DNA of 57,666 nt from Clostridia bacterium (GCA_017505525.1 JAFVPB010000003.1:1-57666); one strand, 5' to 3'. Numbered from the stretch's first letter, positions 7,864 through 16,029 are shown. Numbers and translations: made by a program. Notes: generated by a model not told the origin, from the sequence alone.

Positions 7864-8089
7864 GAAAAAAAGACAGATTTCGACAAGAAATCTGTCTTTT
7901 TTTCAGCTAAATTCGCTTGCGCGAGCTAAATTGAGCAAGCTCAGCTAAATTGCCTGCGGCAGCTAAATGTGCTACGCACGCTGAAAGCGAATTTAATTTT
8001 GCTACTCCAAAGGAGTTATTTAGCTATTGCGGAGCAATAATTTCGCTTTGCAACTTGTTGCAAAATTTAGCTAAAATCTGTTGCATCTA
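7861..8089 (+). repeat. Hairpin-array repeat element, copy 1
   Basis: The element starts at the tRNA-Cys CCA. It opens with a perfect 17-bp terminator stem (7865-7881 with 7887-7903, loop GACAA), then a string of mini-hairpins joined by the linker AGCTAAAT: TCGC-ttgc-GCGA, TGAGC-aa-GCTCA, TGCC-tgc-GGCA and GTGC-tac-GCAC. In the second half the linker is inverted (ATTTAGCT) and the hairpins are ACTCC-aaa-GGAGT, TATTGC-gga-GCAATA and TTTGCAAC-tt-GTTGCAAA. The outermost linkers are complementary (7905-7913 with 8064-8072), so the whole unit can close on itself. An alternative 10-bp pairing joins 7909-7918 with 7985-7994. No protein is encoded convincingly. Confidence 0.85.
7865..7903 (+). terminator. 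Terminator of tRNA-Cys / tRNA operon
   Basis: A 17-bp perfect stem with loop GACAA and seven trailing T residues, two bases after the tRNA 3' CCA. It works as a terminator in either orientation and is the first part of repeat copy 1. Confidence 0.92.
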
Positions 8090-8104
8090 TTATGAACGTG
8101 AAAG

Positions 8105-8334
8105 CCAGAAAAAAAGACATTTTTCAACAAAGAAAAATGTCTTTTTTTCAGCTAAATTCGCCTGACGGCGAGCTAAATGTGCTGTTGCACGCTAAATTAC
8201 TTCGTAGCTAAATTGACCTTCGGTCAGCTTTGGCGAATTTAATTTTGCTACTCCAAAGGAGTTATTTAGCTATTGCGGAGCAATAATTTAGCTTTGCACT
8301 TGTTGCAAAATTTAGCTAAAATAAATGGCATCTA
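8105..8334 (+). repeat. Hairpin-array repeat element, copy 2
   Basis: The second copy begins with the same CCAGAAAAAAAGAC as copy 1, although no tRNA precedes it. The terminator stem (8109-8125 with 8132-8148) differs in sequence but remains paired. The mini-hairpins are TCGCC-tgac-GGCGA, GTGC-tgtt-GCAC, TAC-ttc-GTA and TGACC-ttc-GGTCA, again joined by (A)GCTAAAT. The second half is nearly identical to copy 1. The long-range pair is AAATTCGCC (8154-8162) with GGCGAATTT (8232-8240). Compared with copy 1, both arms have changed together, so pairing is conserved while sequence is not. Confidence 0.85.
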
Positions 8335-8356
8335 AACCGTTCGGCTCTTCCAACTT

Positions 8357-8390
8357 AAAACGGCTTAACCAATAGGGTTAAGCCGTTTTT
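8357..8390 (+). terminator. Strong terminator after the repeat pair
   Basis: AAAACGGCTTAACC (8357-8370) pairs with GGTTAAGCCGTTTT (8376-8389), followed by a T-rich tail to about 8398. It closes the tRNA/repeat region, and the A-run on the other side lets it act in both directions. Confidence 0.88.
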
Positions 8391-8482
8391 CTTTTTTTCG
8401 CGCTTTTTGCGTTTTGACTGACTATTATATTTAGTATTGATGTAAACGACCATCTAATTTTATAACTCACAGAACTTCTGAA

Positions 8483-8726
8483 ATGGATGAAATCCCATAC
8501 AAAGCTATTACGATGGAAGAAACTGGTGGGAGTTTGATTCGTTTTGCGGCTTTGGAAGTGAAAACACAAAAAGCAACTACTGAAATTGAAGAATACATAT
8601 ACTGGATGGGTAGTGGGGGGTAGATGATAAGGTTATGAAGCACGTAAGAATAATGCTTGTCGTAATGCTCGAAATAGCAATAGAGATGCTGAATAAAAAG
8701 AAAAAGAATGGTTAGAAAATGCGTAA
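8483..8726 (+). pseudogene. Probable gene remnant, two coding-like fragments
   Basis: The ~590-bp stretch between 8,391 and 8,982 has no intact gene. Two short frames look like real protein: MDEIPYKAITMEETGG... (8483-8623, 46 codons) and GYEARKNNACRNARNS... (8631-8726), the latter broken by one internal stop (8694-8696) before KEKEWLENA. The two lie in different frames, separated by stops. They look like decayed pieces of one or two genes. I do not recognise the family. A small intact 46-aa protein from the first frame cannot be excluded, but no good ribosome site is seen. Confidence 0.4.
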
Positions 8727-8762
8727 TACCGTTACAACCCCTTGGGTAAGTAACGGCATTAC
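8723..8762 (+). terminator. Terminator-like hairpin after the gene remnant
   Basis: GTAATACCGTTAC pairs with GTAACGGCATTAC over 13 bp with a single G-U pair and a 14-base loop. A T-run follows about ten bases later. Probably the old terminator of the decayed gene upstream. Confidence 0.55.
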
Positions 8763-8982
8763 TTTGATAATAAATTTTTTGCGTGCTTGCGTATGTGTGT
8801 TCATAATCTTTTTCTTTCTGCTATTATTTAGATGAAAATTTTTAGGGTTTTCTCCGGCTTTATTTATCAGACCTTTGCTTAGAGGTAAAAAGTAGAAGTA
8901 AGATTAACTAAAGATTACAGATGGAATGCTTTTTGTATGGAAAGTTTCTCCGTTTTAAGCGGTTTTTAATAGTATTACTGCA

Positions 8983-9777
8983 TTATACGCAAAAATCGTA
9001 TTTGTCCATATCCAAGCCGATAAATCCCGTGTTTCTGAATGCATCTGGATTATGGCGAATAATATAGTCAATGTAGGAATCAATAAGCCTTGCGGTAAAT
9101 AAATATCCTGCCGGACTCATATGTCCATTAAGATAAAAATGTTTTTTAAACCTGTCGTCATAGACAGGTGCATATTTATAAAGGTCAATGACATAACAAT
9201 TGTCAAAATAATCGGCCAATGCATAAATAGCGTTTATTATACCGAAAGTTTTTTCGTCACGTTCCGGGGTGTTTGTATTGGGAACGGTTACAAAGAAAAA
9301 ATGCGCGTCGGGGCTGATTTCCTTATATTTTGCCACGATGGCGGCATAGTAGCCTATGTATGTGGGCCTGTTTTTTGTGCAATCGTCCTTATTAATATCC
9401 TCTATGGAGCCGATTGGCATATTGTTGCCATAAACATCATTAACTCCCAGAGCGATAACGTATGCTTGACACGCCTTATCCTTATCCCAAACGCCCTTTT
9501 TGTCAAGAAATCCGTTGATATAATCTTGGGTAGACAGTCCGCCCATTGAAAAGTTGTATGCCGTAAGACCATTTTTTCTTGCGATATACTGCCCCCAGGA
9601 ATATTCAAAACAGTCATAACAGTATTTTTTTGAATCGGCTACATATTCAAGCTCTCCTGAGGAAAGACTGTCGCCGATAAACGCCATTTTACGGAAAATG
9701 GAAGTGTGGCTATATCCGTCAACCAGCTTATCGAGCGGTTTTTCATTATTGTCGTACAATTCTTTTTCCCAATCCAT
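8983..9777 (-). CDS. SGNH/GDSL-type hydrolase (putative carbohydrate esterase)
   Basis: The 264-aa protein has the SGNH esterase layout: the nucleophile block FIGDSLS (Ser37), VIALGVNDVYG around residue 100 with the block-III Asn, and the C-terminal LNGHMSPAGY with the catalytic His. The usual Asp three residues before that His is not obvious, as in several bacterial SGNH groups. It lacks a signal peptide and should act in the cytoplasm, probably removing acyl groups from sugars. The start at 9777 (MDWEKEL) is chosen over far-upstream starts because GGAGG (9786-9790, reverse strand) is correctly spaced and the longer frame would run through the neighbouring gene. It is co-transcribed behind the CE4-like deacetylase, whose stop lies at 9779. 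Confidence 0.82.
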   Translation of the reverse strand: MDWEKELYDNNEKPLDKLVDGYSHTSIFRKMAFIGDSLSSGELEYVADSKKYCYDCFEYSWGQYIARKNGLTAYNFSMGGLSTQDYINGFLDKKGVWDKDKACQAYVIALGVNDVYGNNMPIGSIEDINKDDCTKNRPTYIGYYAAIVAKYKEISPDAHFFFVTVPNTNTPERDEKTFGIINAIYALADYFDNCYVIDLYKYAPVYDDRFKKHFYLNGHMSPAGYLFTARLIDSYIDYIIRHNPDAFRNTGFIGLDMDKYDFCV

Positions 9778-9778
9778 T

Positions 9779-10636
9779 TTAATTACCTCCAATAGTGATA
9801 GTTTTGCCGCTTTCCACGCAGTATGTTTTTCCGTCAGAATCAAAGAAAACATCATAAAGCGTGGGATTATAAATAATTGTTCCGTCGGCACTGTATATAA
9901 GAGAGTTATATGCTTCCACATAATTATAAATTTCAATGTTAGTTGCATACCAAATGTCTGATTTGCCCGAAAGCTTTTTGCATATATCTTCCAAAACTCC
10001 CCAATTATCTGCAAACTCAACCCCATGTCCCCACATATAAAAAAGCCTGGGATAGCGGAATAGCAATTGCTTATTTCCATTGGGGTCAAGTCTTAAAAAC
10101 TCGTCAATATAGCTTTGTGCATCAGGATTATCGTGGTGAAGAGAGGGTGCCCATCTATGCCAATCATTAGGAAGCATAAAGGCGTTGTTGTCGTGCCCCC
10201 ACACTCTGGCATAAACAATGTCAAGGCTTGTGAGGTATGATTTGACATCTTCATATGTAAATGGAGTGGTAAACAGGTCTACTCCCATATCGGGGTATGC
10301 CATACCACGGATAATTCTGCCATATTCCTTTTCCATTTCCAAACGGCAGTCGAGCATTTCACGGATGCCCTCAATGGGGCGAAGCATTCCATTCCCTCGG
10401 TGAAAATATCCATGAATTGCCACCTCGTGCCCATTAGACAGGATGTATTTTTCCACGTCCTCTTTTTTTAGATAACCTTCTTGGCGAAAAGCGCTGCCGT
10501 TAAGGTTGAATGTGGCTTTCATACTGTATGCCGAAAGGGTCTCGCTAAGAGTTATATCGTTTACAGTACCATCATCATAGCTAAGGGTAACGGCTTTTGC
10601 TTTCCCATCTGGAAATCTTAAAAATCTGTATCTCAT
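9779..10636 (-). CDS. Polysaccharide deacetylase (CE4/NodB-like)
   Basis: The 285-aa protein has the NodB metal-dependent deacetylase core: motif 1 as SYDDG (residues 19-23, normally TFDDG, catalytic and metal Asp retained) and motif 2 as HGYFH (His75 and His79 binding the metal). RGMAYPDMG follows, in the place of the usual R-x-P(Y/F). No signal peptide is present, so it is likely cytoplasmic and not a wall enzyme. A C-terminal ~60-aa tail (SLIYSADGTIIYNPT...) adds a small beta domain common in sugar-locus members. It forms a two-gene operon with the SGNH hydrolase, transcribed divergently from the GH28 gene. Removal of acetyl groups from imported oligosaccharides is the likely role. Substrate is inference. 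Confidence 0.85.
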   Translation of the reverse strand: MRYRFLRFPDGKAKAVTLSYDDGTVNDITLSETLSAYSMKATFNLNGSAFRQEGYLKKEDVEKYILSNGHEVAIHGYFHRGNGMLRPIEGIREMLDCRLEMEKEYGRIIRGMAYPDMGVDLFTTPFTYEDVKSYLTSLDIVYARVWGHDNNAFMLPNDWHRWAPSLHHDNPDAQSYIDEFLRLDPNGNKQLLFRYPRLFYMWGHGVEFADNWGVLEDICKKLSGKSDIWYATNIEIYNYVEAYNSLIYSADGTIIYNPTLYDVFFDSDGKTYCVESGKTITIGGN

Positions 10637-10658
10637 TTATTGCCACTTCCTTTTTTTT

Positions 10659-10687
10659 AGTATATAAATCTAAAAAGGGTTTGTCAA
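10659..10687 (-). promoter_or_regulatory. Promoter of the deacetylase/SGNH operon
   Basis: On the reverse strand TTGACA (10682-10687), 17 bases, TATACT (10659-10664): a near-perfect vegetative promoter. It lies only about 14 bases from the first operator-like repeat of the divergent GH28 promoter, so the regulator bound there could also affect this operon. Confidence 0.85.
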
Positions 10688-10700
10688 GGAGGTGCAAAAA

Positions 10701-10757
10701 TTTACAAGTGCAGTAAAAGATTTTACAATTTTCACAGCGTTGTGTGCGTGATAAAAT
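10701..10757 (+). promoter_or_regulatory. GH28 promoter with paired operator-like repeats
   Basis: TTTACAAGTG (10701-10710) and TTTACAATTT (10722-10731) are direct repeats 21 bases apart, two helical turns. The second overlaps a weak -35 (TTTTCA, 10729-10734). An extended -10, TG-A-TAAAAT, lies at 10752-10757, exactly 30 bases after the start of the second repeat. A poor -35 overlapped by an activator half-site is the usual plan for AraC-type activation. The same layout recurs at 12049-12105 and 49077-49152. Confidence 0.65.
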
Positions 10758-10788
10758 AAAAGAACAATATAGTCAGGAGGTTTGCAAA

Positions 10789-12045
10789 ATGAAGAAAAAA
10801 GAATTTTTCCCCGACTCAACACCAATAGAAACTTGGTTTTATGAAACCGATGTGCCTGAGCTTGATGCACTGGGACAACAGTATATTATTACGGAGCACG
10901 GAGTTAAGGATGACGGCAAGATTTACACGCAGGAAATACAGGCGCTTATCGATAAGGCATACACAAGCGGCGGCGGAGTAATTGTTGTGCCTGAGGGTAC
11001 ATATATGACAGGGGCGCTATTCTTTAAACAGGGCGTAAATCTCTACGTTTGTGCAGGGGCCACTCTTAAAGGAAGCGATGATATAAGCGATTATCCCGTG
11101 TGCGATACAAGAATAGAGGGTGAGAGCTGTATGTATTATCCTGCTCTTATAAATGCTGATGGAGTAGATGGTTTCACAATGTGTGGAGAAGGTACAATTG
11201 ACGGAAACGGACTTAAAGCATGGAAAGCATTCTGGCTCAGACGTAAATGGAATCCCAACTGTACCAATAAGGATGAGCAACGTCCCAGGCTTGTATATAT
11301 TTCTAACAGCAGTAATGTACTTATAGCAAATCTCCATCTGCAAAATTCTCATTTCTGGACAAATCATATCTATAAGTGCCATCACGTGAAATTTATCGGG
11401 TGCTATATTTTCTCTCCTGCATCACCCGTTCCTTCCCCCAGTACTGATGCTATTGATATTGACGTGTGCAGTGATGTGTTAGTTAAAGAATGTTATATGG
11501 AGGTTAATGACGATTCTGTAGTATTAAAGGGTGGTAAAGGTCCCTGGGCGGACACTGCCCCCGAAAACGGCTCTAATGAAAGAGTTATTGTGGAAGATTG
11601 CACCTATGGATTCTGTCATAGCTGTCTTACTTGCGGATCGGAATCTGTACATAACAGAAATGTCATCGTAAGGCGCATAACCGTGGATAATGCATCGATT
11701 ATGCTGTGTCTTAAAATGCGACCCGATACACCCCAGCATTACGAGTATATTTTGATGGAGGATATTAAGGGCTCGATTTCTGACTTTATAAATATCAATC
11801 CGTGGATGCAGTTTTACGATTTAAAGGACAGGAAAGACATTCCCCTTTCATACGCTAATAACATTACTCTCCGCAACTGTGATTGTGAATGTAGGACGTA
11901 TTTTAAGGTGAAGAGGGAGGATGCCCAGTATATTCTTTCGGATTTTTCATTTGAGAACATTCACATCAAGGCAGAAAATGATAATTTCGACCCTGAAACT
12001 ATACGAAATGTCAGTGTGAAAGACGTTTTTATAGCCCTGAAATAA
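10789..12045 (+). CDS. GH28 family glycoside hydrolase (polygalacturonase-like)
   Basis: The 418-aa protein is a right-handed beta-helix hydrolase of family GH28, which cleaves galacturonate-containing backbones of pectin by inversion. Catalytic signatures are visible: TDAID (Asp220 and Asp223), the NDDS pair (Asp241/Asp242), a CGSES segment in the place of the usual HG-x-S-x-GSE, and LKMR (Lys309, Arg311), equivalent to the R-I-K substrate site. The GVKDDGK N-terminal motif is also typical. No signal peptide is seen, so it probably acts inside the cell on imported oligogalacturonides or rhamnogalacturonan fragments. The start at 10789 follows AGGAGG by eight bases. Its own promoter carries the operator-like repeats, linking it to the adjacent YesN-type regulator. 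Confidence 0.88.
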   Translation: MKKKEFFPDSTPIETWFYETDVPELDALGQQYIITEHGVKDDGKIYTQEIQALIDKAYTSGGGVIVVPEGTYMTGALFFKQGVNLYVCAGATLKGSDDISDYPVCDTRIEGESCMYYPALINADGVDGFTMCGEGTIDGNGLKAWKAFWLRRKWNPNCTNKDEQRPRLVYISNSSNVLIANLHLQNSHFWTNHIYKCHHVKFIGCYIFSPASPVPSPSTDAIDIDVCSDVLVKECYMEVNDDSVVLKGGKGPWADTAPENGSNERVIVEDCTYGFCHSCLTCGSESVHNRNVIVRRITVDNASIMLCLKMRPDTPQHYEYILMEDIKGSISDFININPWMQFYDLKDRKDIPLSYANNITLRNCDCECRTYFKVKREDAQYILSDFSFENIHIKAENDNFDPETIRNVSVKDVFIALK

Positions 12046-12048
12046 AAT

Positions 12049-12105
12049 TTTATAAGTTTTAACGAAAAATTTACAAATGACACAAGCTTTTTTGTGCAAT
12101 ATAAT
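12049..12105 (+). promoter_or_regulatory. Promoter of the YesN-like gene with paired operator-like repeats
   Basis: TTTATAAGTT (12049-12058) and TTTACAAATG (12070-12079) are 21 bases apart. The second repeat overlaps the -35 ATGACA (12077-12082), followed by 17 bases and TATAAT (12100-12105). The distance from the second repeat to the -10 is 30 bases, identical to the GH28 promoter. This suggests autoregulation. A long leader of about 115 bases follows before the gene at 12230, with no clear structure. No terminator is seen after the GH28 gene. Confidence 0.65.
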
Positions 12106-12229
12106 TATAATGAGAAGATTGCCTGAATACTTCAAGTTGGATTTTATTTCCGTTTGTGCTTACTTTTACTATATGGTAGAATGAAAATACGTACAGGTCG
12201 GAAATGTAAAATGAATTGAGGGTGAAAAA

Positions 12230-13282
12230 ATGATTGACGTTATAATTGTTGACGATGACGTTAATGTAAGGCGCGGATTACAGAAGCTTGTTGATTGGGA
12301 AAGCCTAGATGCAAGACTTGCTATGGCATGCAAAAGCGGACAGGAGGTTGTGGACTATTTAAAGGAACATCGGGTTGATTTTATTATATCTGATGTGAAA
12401 ATGCCCGATATAGATGGGCTGGAGCTGAGCAAATTTGTTCACAAGCATTTCCCAGGAACAGCATTGGTTCTCCTTTCTGCATACAACGAGTTTGATTTGG
12501 TGCAGGAGGCTTTGCAATACGGCGTGCAAAAGTACATTTTAAAACCGATTAACAAAGAAAAGCTGCGAACACTATCTGATATGGTTCGGGAGGTCAGCGA
12601 GGAAAAGAAGCAGAAGAAAAAGCTGGATGCTCTTATGTACAACAGCAATTTCAGAAACGTTGTGAAAAAAGCATTTCGGGAAAATGATAAGACTGTCCTC
12701 AGCAATGCCCTTTCCGTTAGCAAGCAGGTTGGAAAAACCAATATAAAGTTGCTGAAAGAATACTACACTTTCTTGTTCCATATCATAGCAGAATTTGTTA
12801 GAGAAATTGATGAAGAGCACTTTTTTGAAGAGTCTCTTCTGCGTGAACTTGACGGATGTACCTCGGAGGAAGAATTTGCTACATTTCTTTTGCGTGTATA
12901 TGACAGGATTATAAATGTTAAAAACTCCGAAGAACCCCGAAAGGAAAAGGTGAGCGTAGAGGAAATAAAGAGCTACATTGACAGACATTACTGCGAGTGC
13001 GGCTTTTCCACTTCCGATATTGTAAATCGCTTTAATTTCTCGGTATCTTATCTTAGTGGCCTTTTTAAAAGGAAAGAGGGTACCACAATTGTAGATTACA
13101 TAACTGATAAAAGAATACAAAGAGCGTCGCAACTTATACGGGAAACGAATTTTTCTGTAACATACATATCAGCTCTTGTAGGATATGACAATATACAGTA
13201 TTTTTCAAAAGTATTTAAAAGTGCGACTAATATGTCCCCCACAGAATACATCAATAAATACCGGAACGGGGGGAGCGAGTGA
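12230..13282 (+). CDS. Two-component response regulator, AraC family (YesN-like)
   Basis: The 350-aa protein joins a receiver domain (residues 1-120) to an AraC/XylS DNA-binding domain (about 248-345) through a helical linker. The acidic pocket Asp8/Asp9, the phospho-acceptor Asp55 in SDVKMPD, and Lys in LKPI complete the receiver. The DNA-binding end has two helix-turn-helix units (ending VGYDNIQYFSKVFK), including the family signature. It is paired with the following histidine kinase (TGATG overlap), which is YesM type. In Bacillus such pairs control rhamnogalacturonan genes (YesMN) and related sugar importers. It probably binds the TTTACAAGTG-like repeats, including those of its own promoter. 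Confidence 0.93.
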   Translation: MIDVIIVDDDVNVRRGLQKLVDWESLDARLAMACKSGQEVVDYLKEHRVDFIISDVKMPDIDGLELSKFVHKHFPGTALVLLSAYNEFDLVQEALQYGVQKYILKPINKEKLRTLSDMVREVSEEKKQKKKLDALMYNSNFRNVVKKAFRENDKTVLSNALSVSKQVGKTNIKLLKEYYTFLFHIIAEFVREIDEEHFFEESLLRELDGCTSEEEFATFLLRVYDRIINVKNSEEPRKEKVSVEEIKSYIDRHYCECGFSTSDIVNRFNFSVSYLSGLFKRKEGTTIVDYITDKRIQRASQLIRETNFSVTYISALVGYDNIQYFSKVFKSATNMSPTEYINKYRNGGSE

Positions 13283-15057
13283 TGAGTGTTCGTTCCAAGG
13301 TATTGATTTCGATGTTAGCGTCGTTTCTTGTGGTAGCAGGTTTCTTGGGTGTGTTTATGTACAGCAACTTTAAGGATGTTACTGAAAATCAGGTAAAAAG
13401 CGATATTAATGGAATAATGCAGGAAAATGTAGCAGGACTTGACAGCATTGCGGCAGGTATAAGCCGTAGTTTTGCAGCCGTAGGCGATAATGATTTTATT
13501 GTAGAAGCACTAAAGGAAAAGGAAAACTCGCCTGAAGAAAAAGCCAGAGAAAAGATTTTGCTAATGGATGAGTATAAAAACATCTTTGAACTTTCCGTGG
13601 GTCCCTACGCAGAGGATTATATGCTTCATTTTTACATAAACGAGGAGCTTCCGCTTGCAGCATCCTTTAAAAATATGGTATACAACCCCTTGCAAAATGA
13701 AGATTTCGGCATATACAGCACAGAGAAGCTACATGATATGAAATGGTATAAGGAAACTCTTGAAAGCAGCGCGCCAAGGCAGACCTTTACCGTGGAGGAG
13801 CAGCCTAAGTATATTTTCTTTTCAAAGGCTATCAGTGAACATGGTTTTCCCTTTCCTGATGGGCGCGGATATATGGGTATCGGCGTAGTGGGAATAAATT
13901 GTGAAAGACTTCTGAGTAATATGCAACGGCGTATGGTTACAGGGGATAGTGAGATAATTATTCTTGATCAAGATAACAAGATTATAGATGCCACAGAAAA
14001 GGAACACTCCGCTGACCTTATAGCAGAGATTCTAAGGGATAACCCCATAGGGCTGAGTATGACCGAGCAGATAGATAATGATGATTACTATATCAGCATT
14101 GCAAGAAGCGATACGGGAGTAACCTTCGTTTCAGTAACAACAAAGGACAGTATATATCTTAAAGGTAATGATGTGAGAAATATTGCTATTGTTGCTATTA
14201 TTATAGCAGTAATTCTTGCTGCAGTACTGATATACATATTGTCATACTATCTGACAAGACCTATCAAGAGATTATCCCATTCAATCAGCCAGATTAGCTA
14301 TGAAAATCTTGTTCTTGCAGACGTACAACCGAAGGCAAAGGATGAGATTGGGGAGCTATATCGGGCATTTAATGCCCTTTTGGGAAAAATAGAAGCTTCA
14401 ATAGAGCGAGAAAATGAACAGAACGAAAAATCAAGACAACTGGAAATTCAGATGCTTCAAGCGCAAATAAATCCCCATTTTCTTTATAATGTTCTCGATT
14501 CCATATCGTGGCTTGCGATGGAAAATAATCAGGATGACATAGGCGAAATGACGGACCTTCTCAGTCAGATATTTTCTTATAGTATAAAGGATGGAAAAAT
14601 ACTGGCCAATCTCAGAGAGGAGCTTGAAAATGTAGAGAAGTACGTTATATTGCAGAAAAAGAGATATGCAGACGATATTGAACTGACAATTGATGCTGAA
14701 GAATCGTGTCTTGAATGTTTGCTTCCCAAATGCATTCTTCAACCACTTGTGGAAAATTCAATAGTACACGGGCTTGGGGCAGAAAGCAATGGAATAAACA
14801 TAAATATATCAGTTAAACATCAAGAGGATTATATAAAAATTCTTGTAAGTGATGATGGAAAAGGCTGCGACCTTGAAAAGCTTTCGGAAATACTTAACGG
14901 CAATAACGAAGAGTCTTTCAAGTATCATCTGGGAGTAAGGAATGTGGCGATGAGAATAAACCAGCTTTACGGCAATGGATATAAACTTAGCTATTCACAA
15001 AACAGTGATGGCGGTATGACAGCACAAATCATCCTGCCTGTAAATAAAGAATCTTAA
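13282..15057 (+). CDS. Sensor histidine kinase (YesM-like)
   Basis: The 591-aa membrane kinase has a transmembrane segment near residues 5-27, an extracellular sensor of about 270 residues, a second transmembrane segment (about 298-322), and a HAMP linker beginning TRPIKRLSHS. The His_kinase domain carries the phospho-acceptor His399 in NPHFLYN, and a GHKL ATPase domain follows (LVENSIVHG N-box, DDGKGCD G-box). This is the LytS/YesM group, which typically senses extracellular oligosaccharides, often through a binding protein. The ATG at 13282 is chosen over the GTG at 13279. It overlaps the regulator's stop codon, and GGGGGGAG precedes it. The transport genes follow directly. Confidence 0.93.
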   Translation: MSVRSKVLISMLASFLVVAGFLGVFMYSNFKDVTENQVKSDINGIMQENVAGLDSIAAGISRSFAAVGDNDFIVEALKEKENSPEEKAREKILLMDEYKNIFELSVGPYAEDYMLHFYINEELPLAASFKNMVYNPLQNEDFGIYSTEKLHDMKWYKETLESSAPRQTFTVEEQPKYIFFSKAISEHGFPFPDGRGYMGIGVVGINCERLLSNMQRRMVTGDSEIIILDQDNKIIDATEKEHSADLIAEILRDNPIGLSMTEQIDNDDYYISIARSDTGVTFVSVTTKDSIYLKGNDVRNIAIVAIIIAVILAAVLIYILSYYLTRPIKRLSHSISQISYENLVLADVQPKAKDEIGELYRAFNALLGKIEASIERENEQNEKSRQLEIQMLQAQINPHFLYNVLDSISWLAMENNQDDIGEMTDLLSQIFSYSIKDGKILANLREELENVEKYVILQKKRYADDIELTIDAEESCLECLLPKCILQPLVENSIVHGLGAESNGININISVKHQEDYIKILVSDDGKGCDLEKLSEILNGNNEESFKYHLGVRNVAMRINQLYGNGYKLSYSQNSDGGMTAQIILPVNKES

Positions 15058-15086
15058 TATAAATATAGAAATGATAGGTGAGACGA

Positions 15087-15998
15087 ATGAAATTTTTAAA
15101 GGAAGTTTACAAAAATAAGGTATTGCTTTTAATGACCTTACCCGTGACAGTATTATTGATTTTGCTCAATTACTGCCCTATGTTTGGCGCGTTGATGGCA
15201 TTTCAGGACTTCAAGGCATACAAAGGCTTTTTCGGCAGCGAATGGGTCGGTTTTAAAAATTTTGAATTTCTGTTTAAGACATCAGATGCCTGGATTATTA
15301 CCAGAAACACGCTGTGTTACAATCTTGTATTTATTATTTTGGGTGCAATTCTAGCGGTAATCCTTGCAATCATTTTTGATTTGCTTGGAAAAACCCGTCT
15401 TAATACAGTAAACCAGATTTTGGTGCTTTTCCCCCATTTCATTTCATGGGTTGTAGGAAGCTACTTCGTATATACTGTTTTAAGTTTCGACAAGGGTATA
15501 CTTAACGGCATTATCGAGTTTTTTGGCGGAACACCGATAAACTGGTATAACGAACCGAAGGCTTGGCCGTTTATTTTACCGATAGCACATTTCTGGAAGG
15601 GTATAGGTTATAGCTCAATTATCTATTATAGCAGCATTAAGGGTATCAGCCTTGACTATTATGAGGCTGCAAAGATTGACGGCGCAGGTTGGTTTCAGCA
15701 AGTGCGTTACATAACAGTTCCAATGCTCAAATCCATCGTAATAGTTATGCTTATTCTTCATATGGGATCAGTGTTCCGTTCAGATTTCGGTCTGTTCTAT
15801 CTTGTTACAAGAAATTCAGGTGCTCTTTATAACGTAACAAGCACAATTGATACCTACGTATATAATGGTCTTACACAGGGAAGCAATCTTGGAATGACGG
15901 CGGCAACAGGTCTTTACCAAAGCATTGTAGCGTGCATATTGGTAATAACCACTAATGCCATAGTTAGAAAGGTATCCCCTGATGACGCAATGTTTTAA
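15087..15998 (+). CDS. Sugar ABC transporter permease (LplB/YteP type)
   Basis: The 303-aa inner-membrane permease is the first of two that form the channel of a carbohydrate importer. Six transmembrane segments and the EAA loop, EAAKIDGAGWFQQ (about residue 194 onward), which contacts the ATPase, are clear. The N-terminal YCPMFGALMAFQDFK motif marks the LplB/YteP branch used for rhamnogalacturonan-type oligosaccharides and other complex glycans in Firmicutes. The start at 15087 follows AGGTGA. The upstream GTG at 15078 lies inside that site. No ATPase gene is found in the window, so a shared MsmX-like ATPase encoded elsewhere is expected. Confidence 0.93.
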   Translation: MKFLKEVYKNKVLLLMTLPVTVLLILLNYCPMFGALMAFQDFKAYKGFFGSEWVGFKNFEFLFKTSDAWIITRNTLCYNLVFIILGAILAVILAIIFDLLGKTRLNTVNQILVLFPHFISWVVGSYFVYTVLSFDKGILNGIIEFFGGTPINWYNEPKAWPFILPIAHFWKGIGYSSIIYYSSIKGISLDYYEAAKIDGAGWFQQVRYITVPMLKSIVIVMLILHMGSVFRSDFGLFYLVTRNSGALYNVTSTIDTYVYNGLTQGSNLGMTAATGLYQSIVACILVITTNAIVRKVSPDDAMF

Positions 15999-16029
15999 TC
16001 TGTAAGACAAAATATGGAGGTGAATAAAA

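Noticed and set aside
7905-8077. Regular AGCTAAAT spacing, which at first sight resembles a CRISPR array
   Set aside because: The repeated unit is only eight bases, spacers are self-complementary mini-hairpins of 10-13 bases, and no cas genes are present.
7537-8165. Long open frames (7537-7929 and 7950-8165) across the tRNA cluster and hairpin repeats
   Set aside because: They read through tRNA genes and a terminator and have repetitive translated sequence with no ribosome site. They are by-products of the RNA genes and repeats.
8328-8355. Possible tRNA 3'-end fragment (GTTCGGCTC ... CCA) after repeat copy 2
   Set aside because: No matching 5' half, anticodon arm or acceptor stem can be built. 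Too short to support even a tRNA remnant.
9943-10170. Forward open frames opposite the deacetylase and SGNH genes
   Set aside because: The reverse-strand genes show complete catalytic motifs and well-placed ribosome sites. The forward frames show neither.
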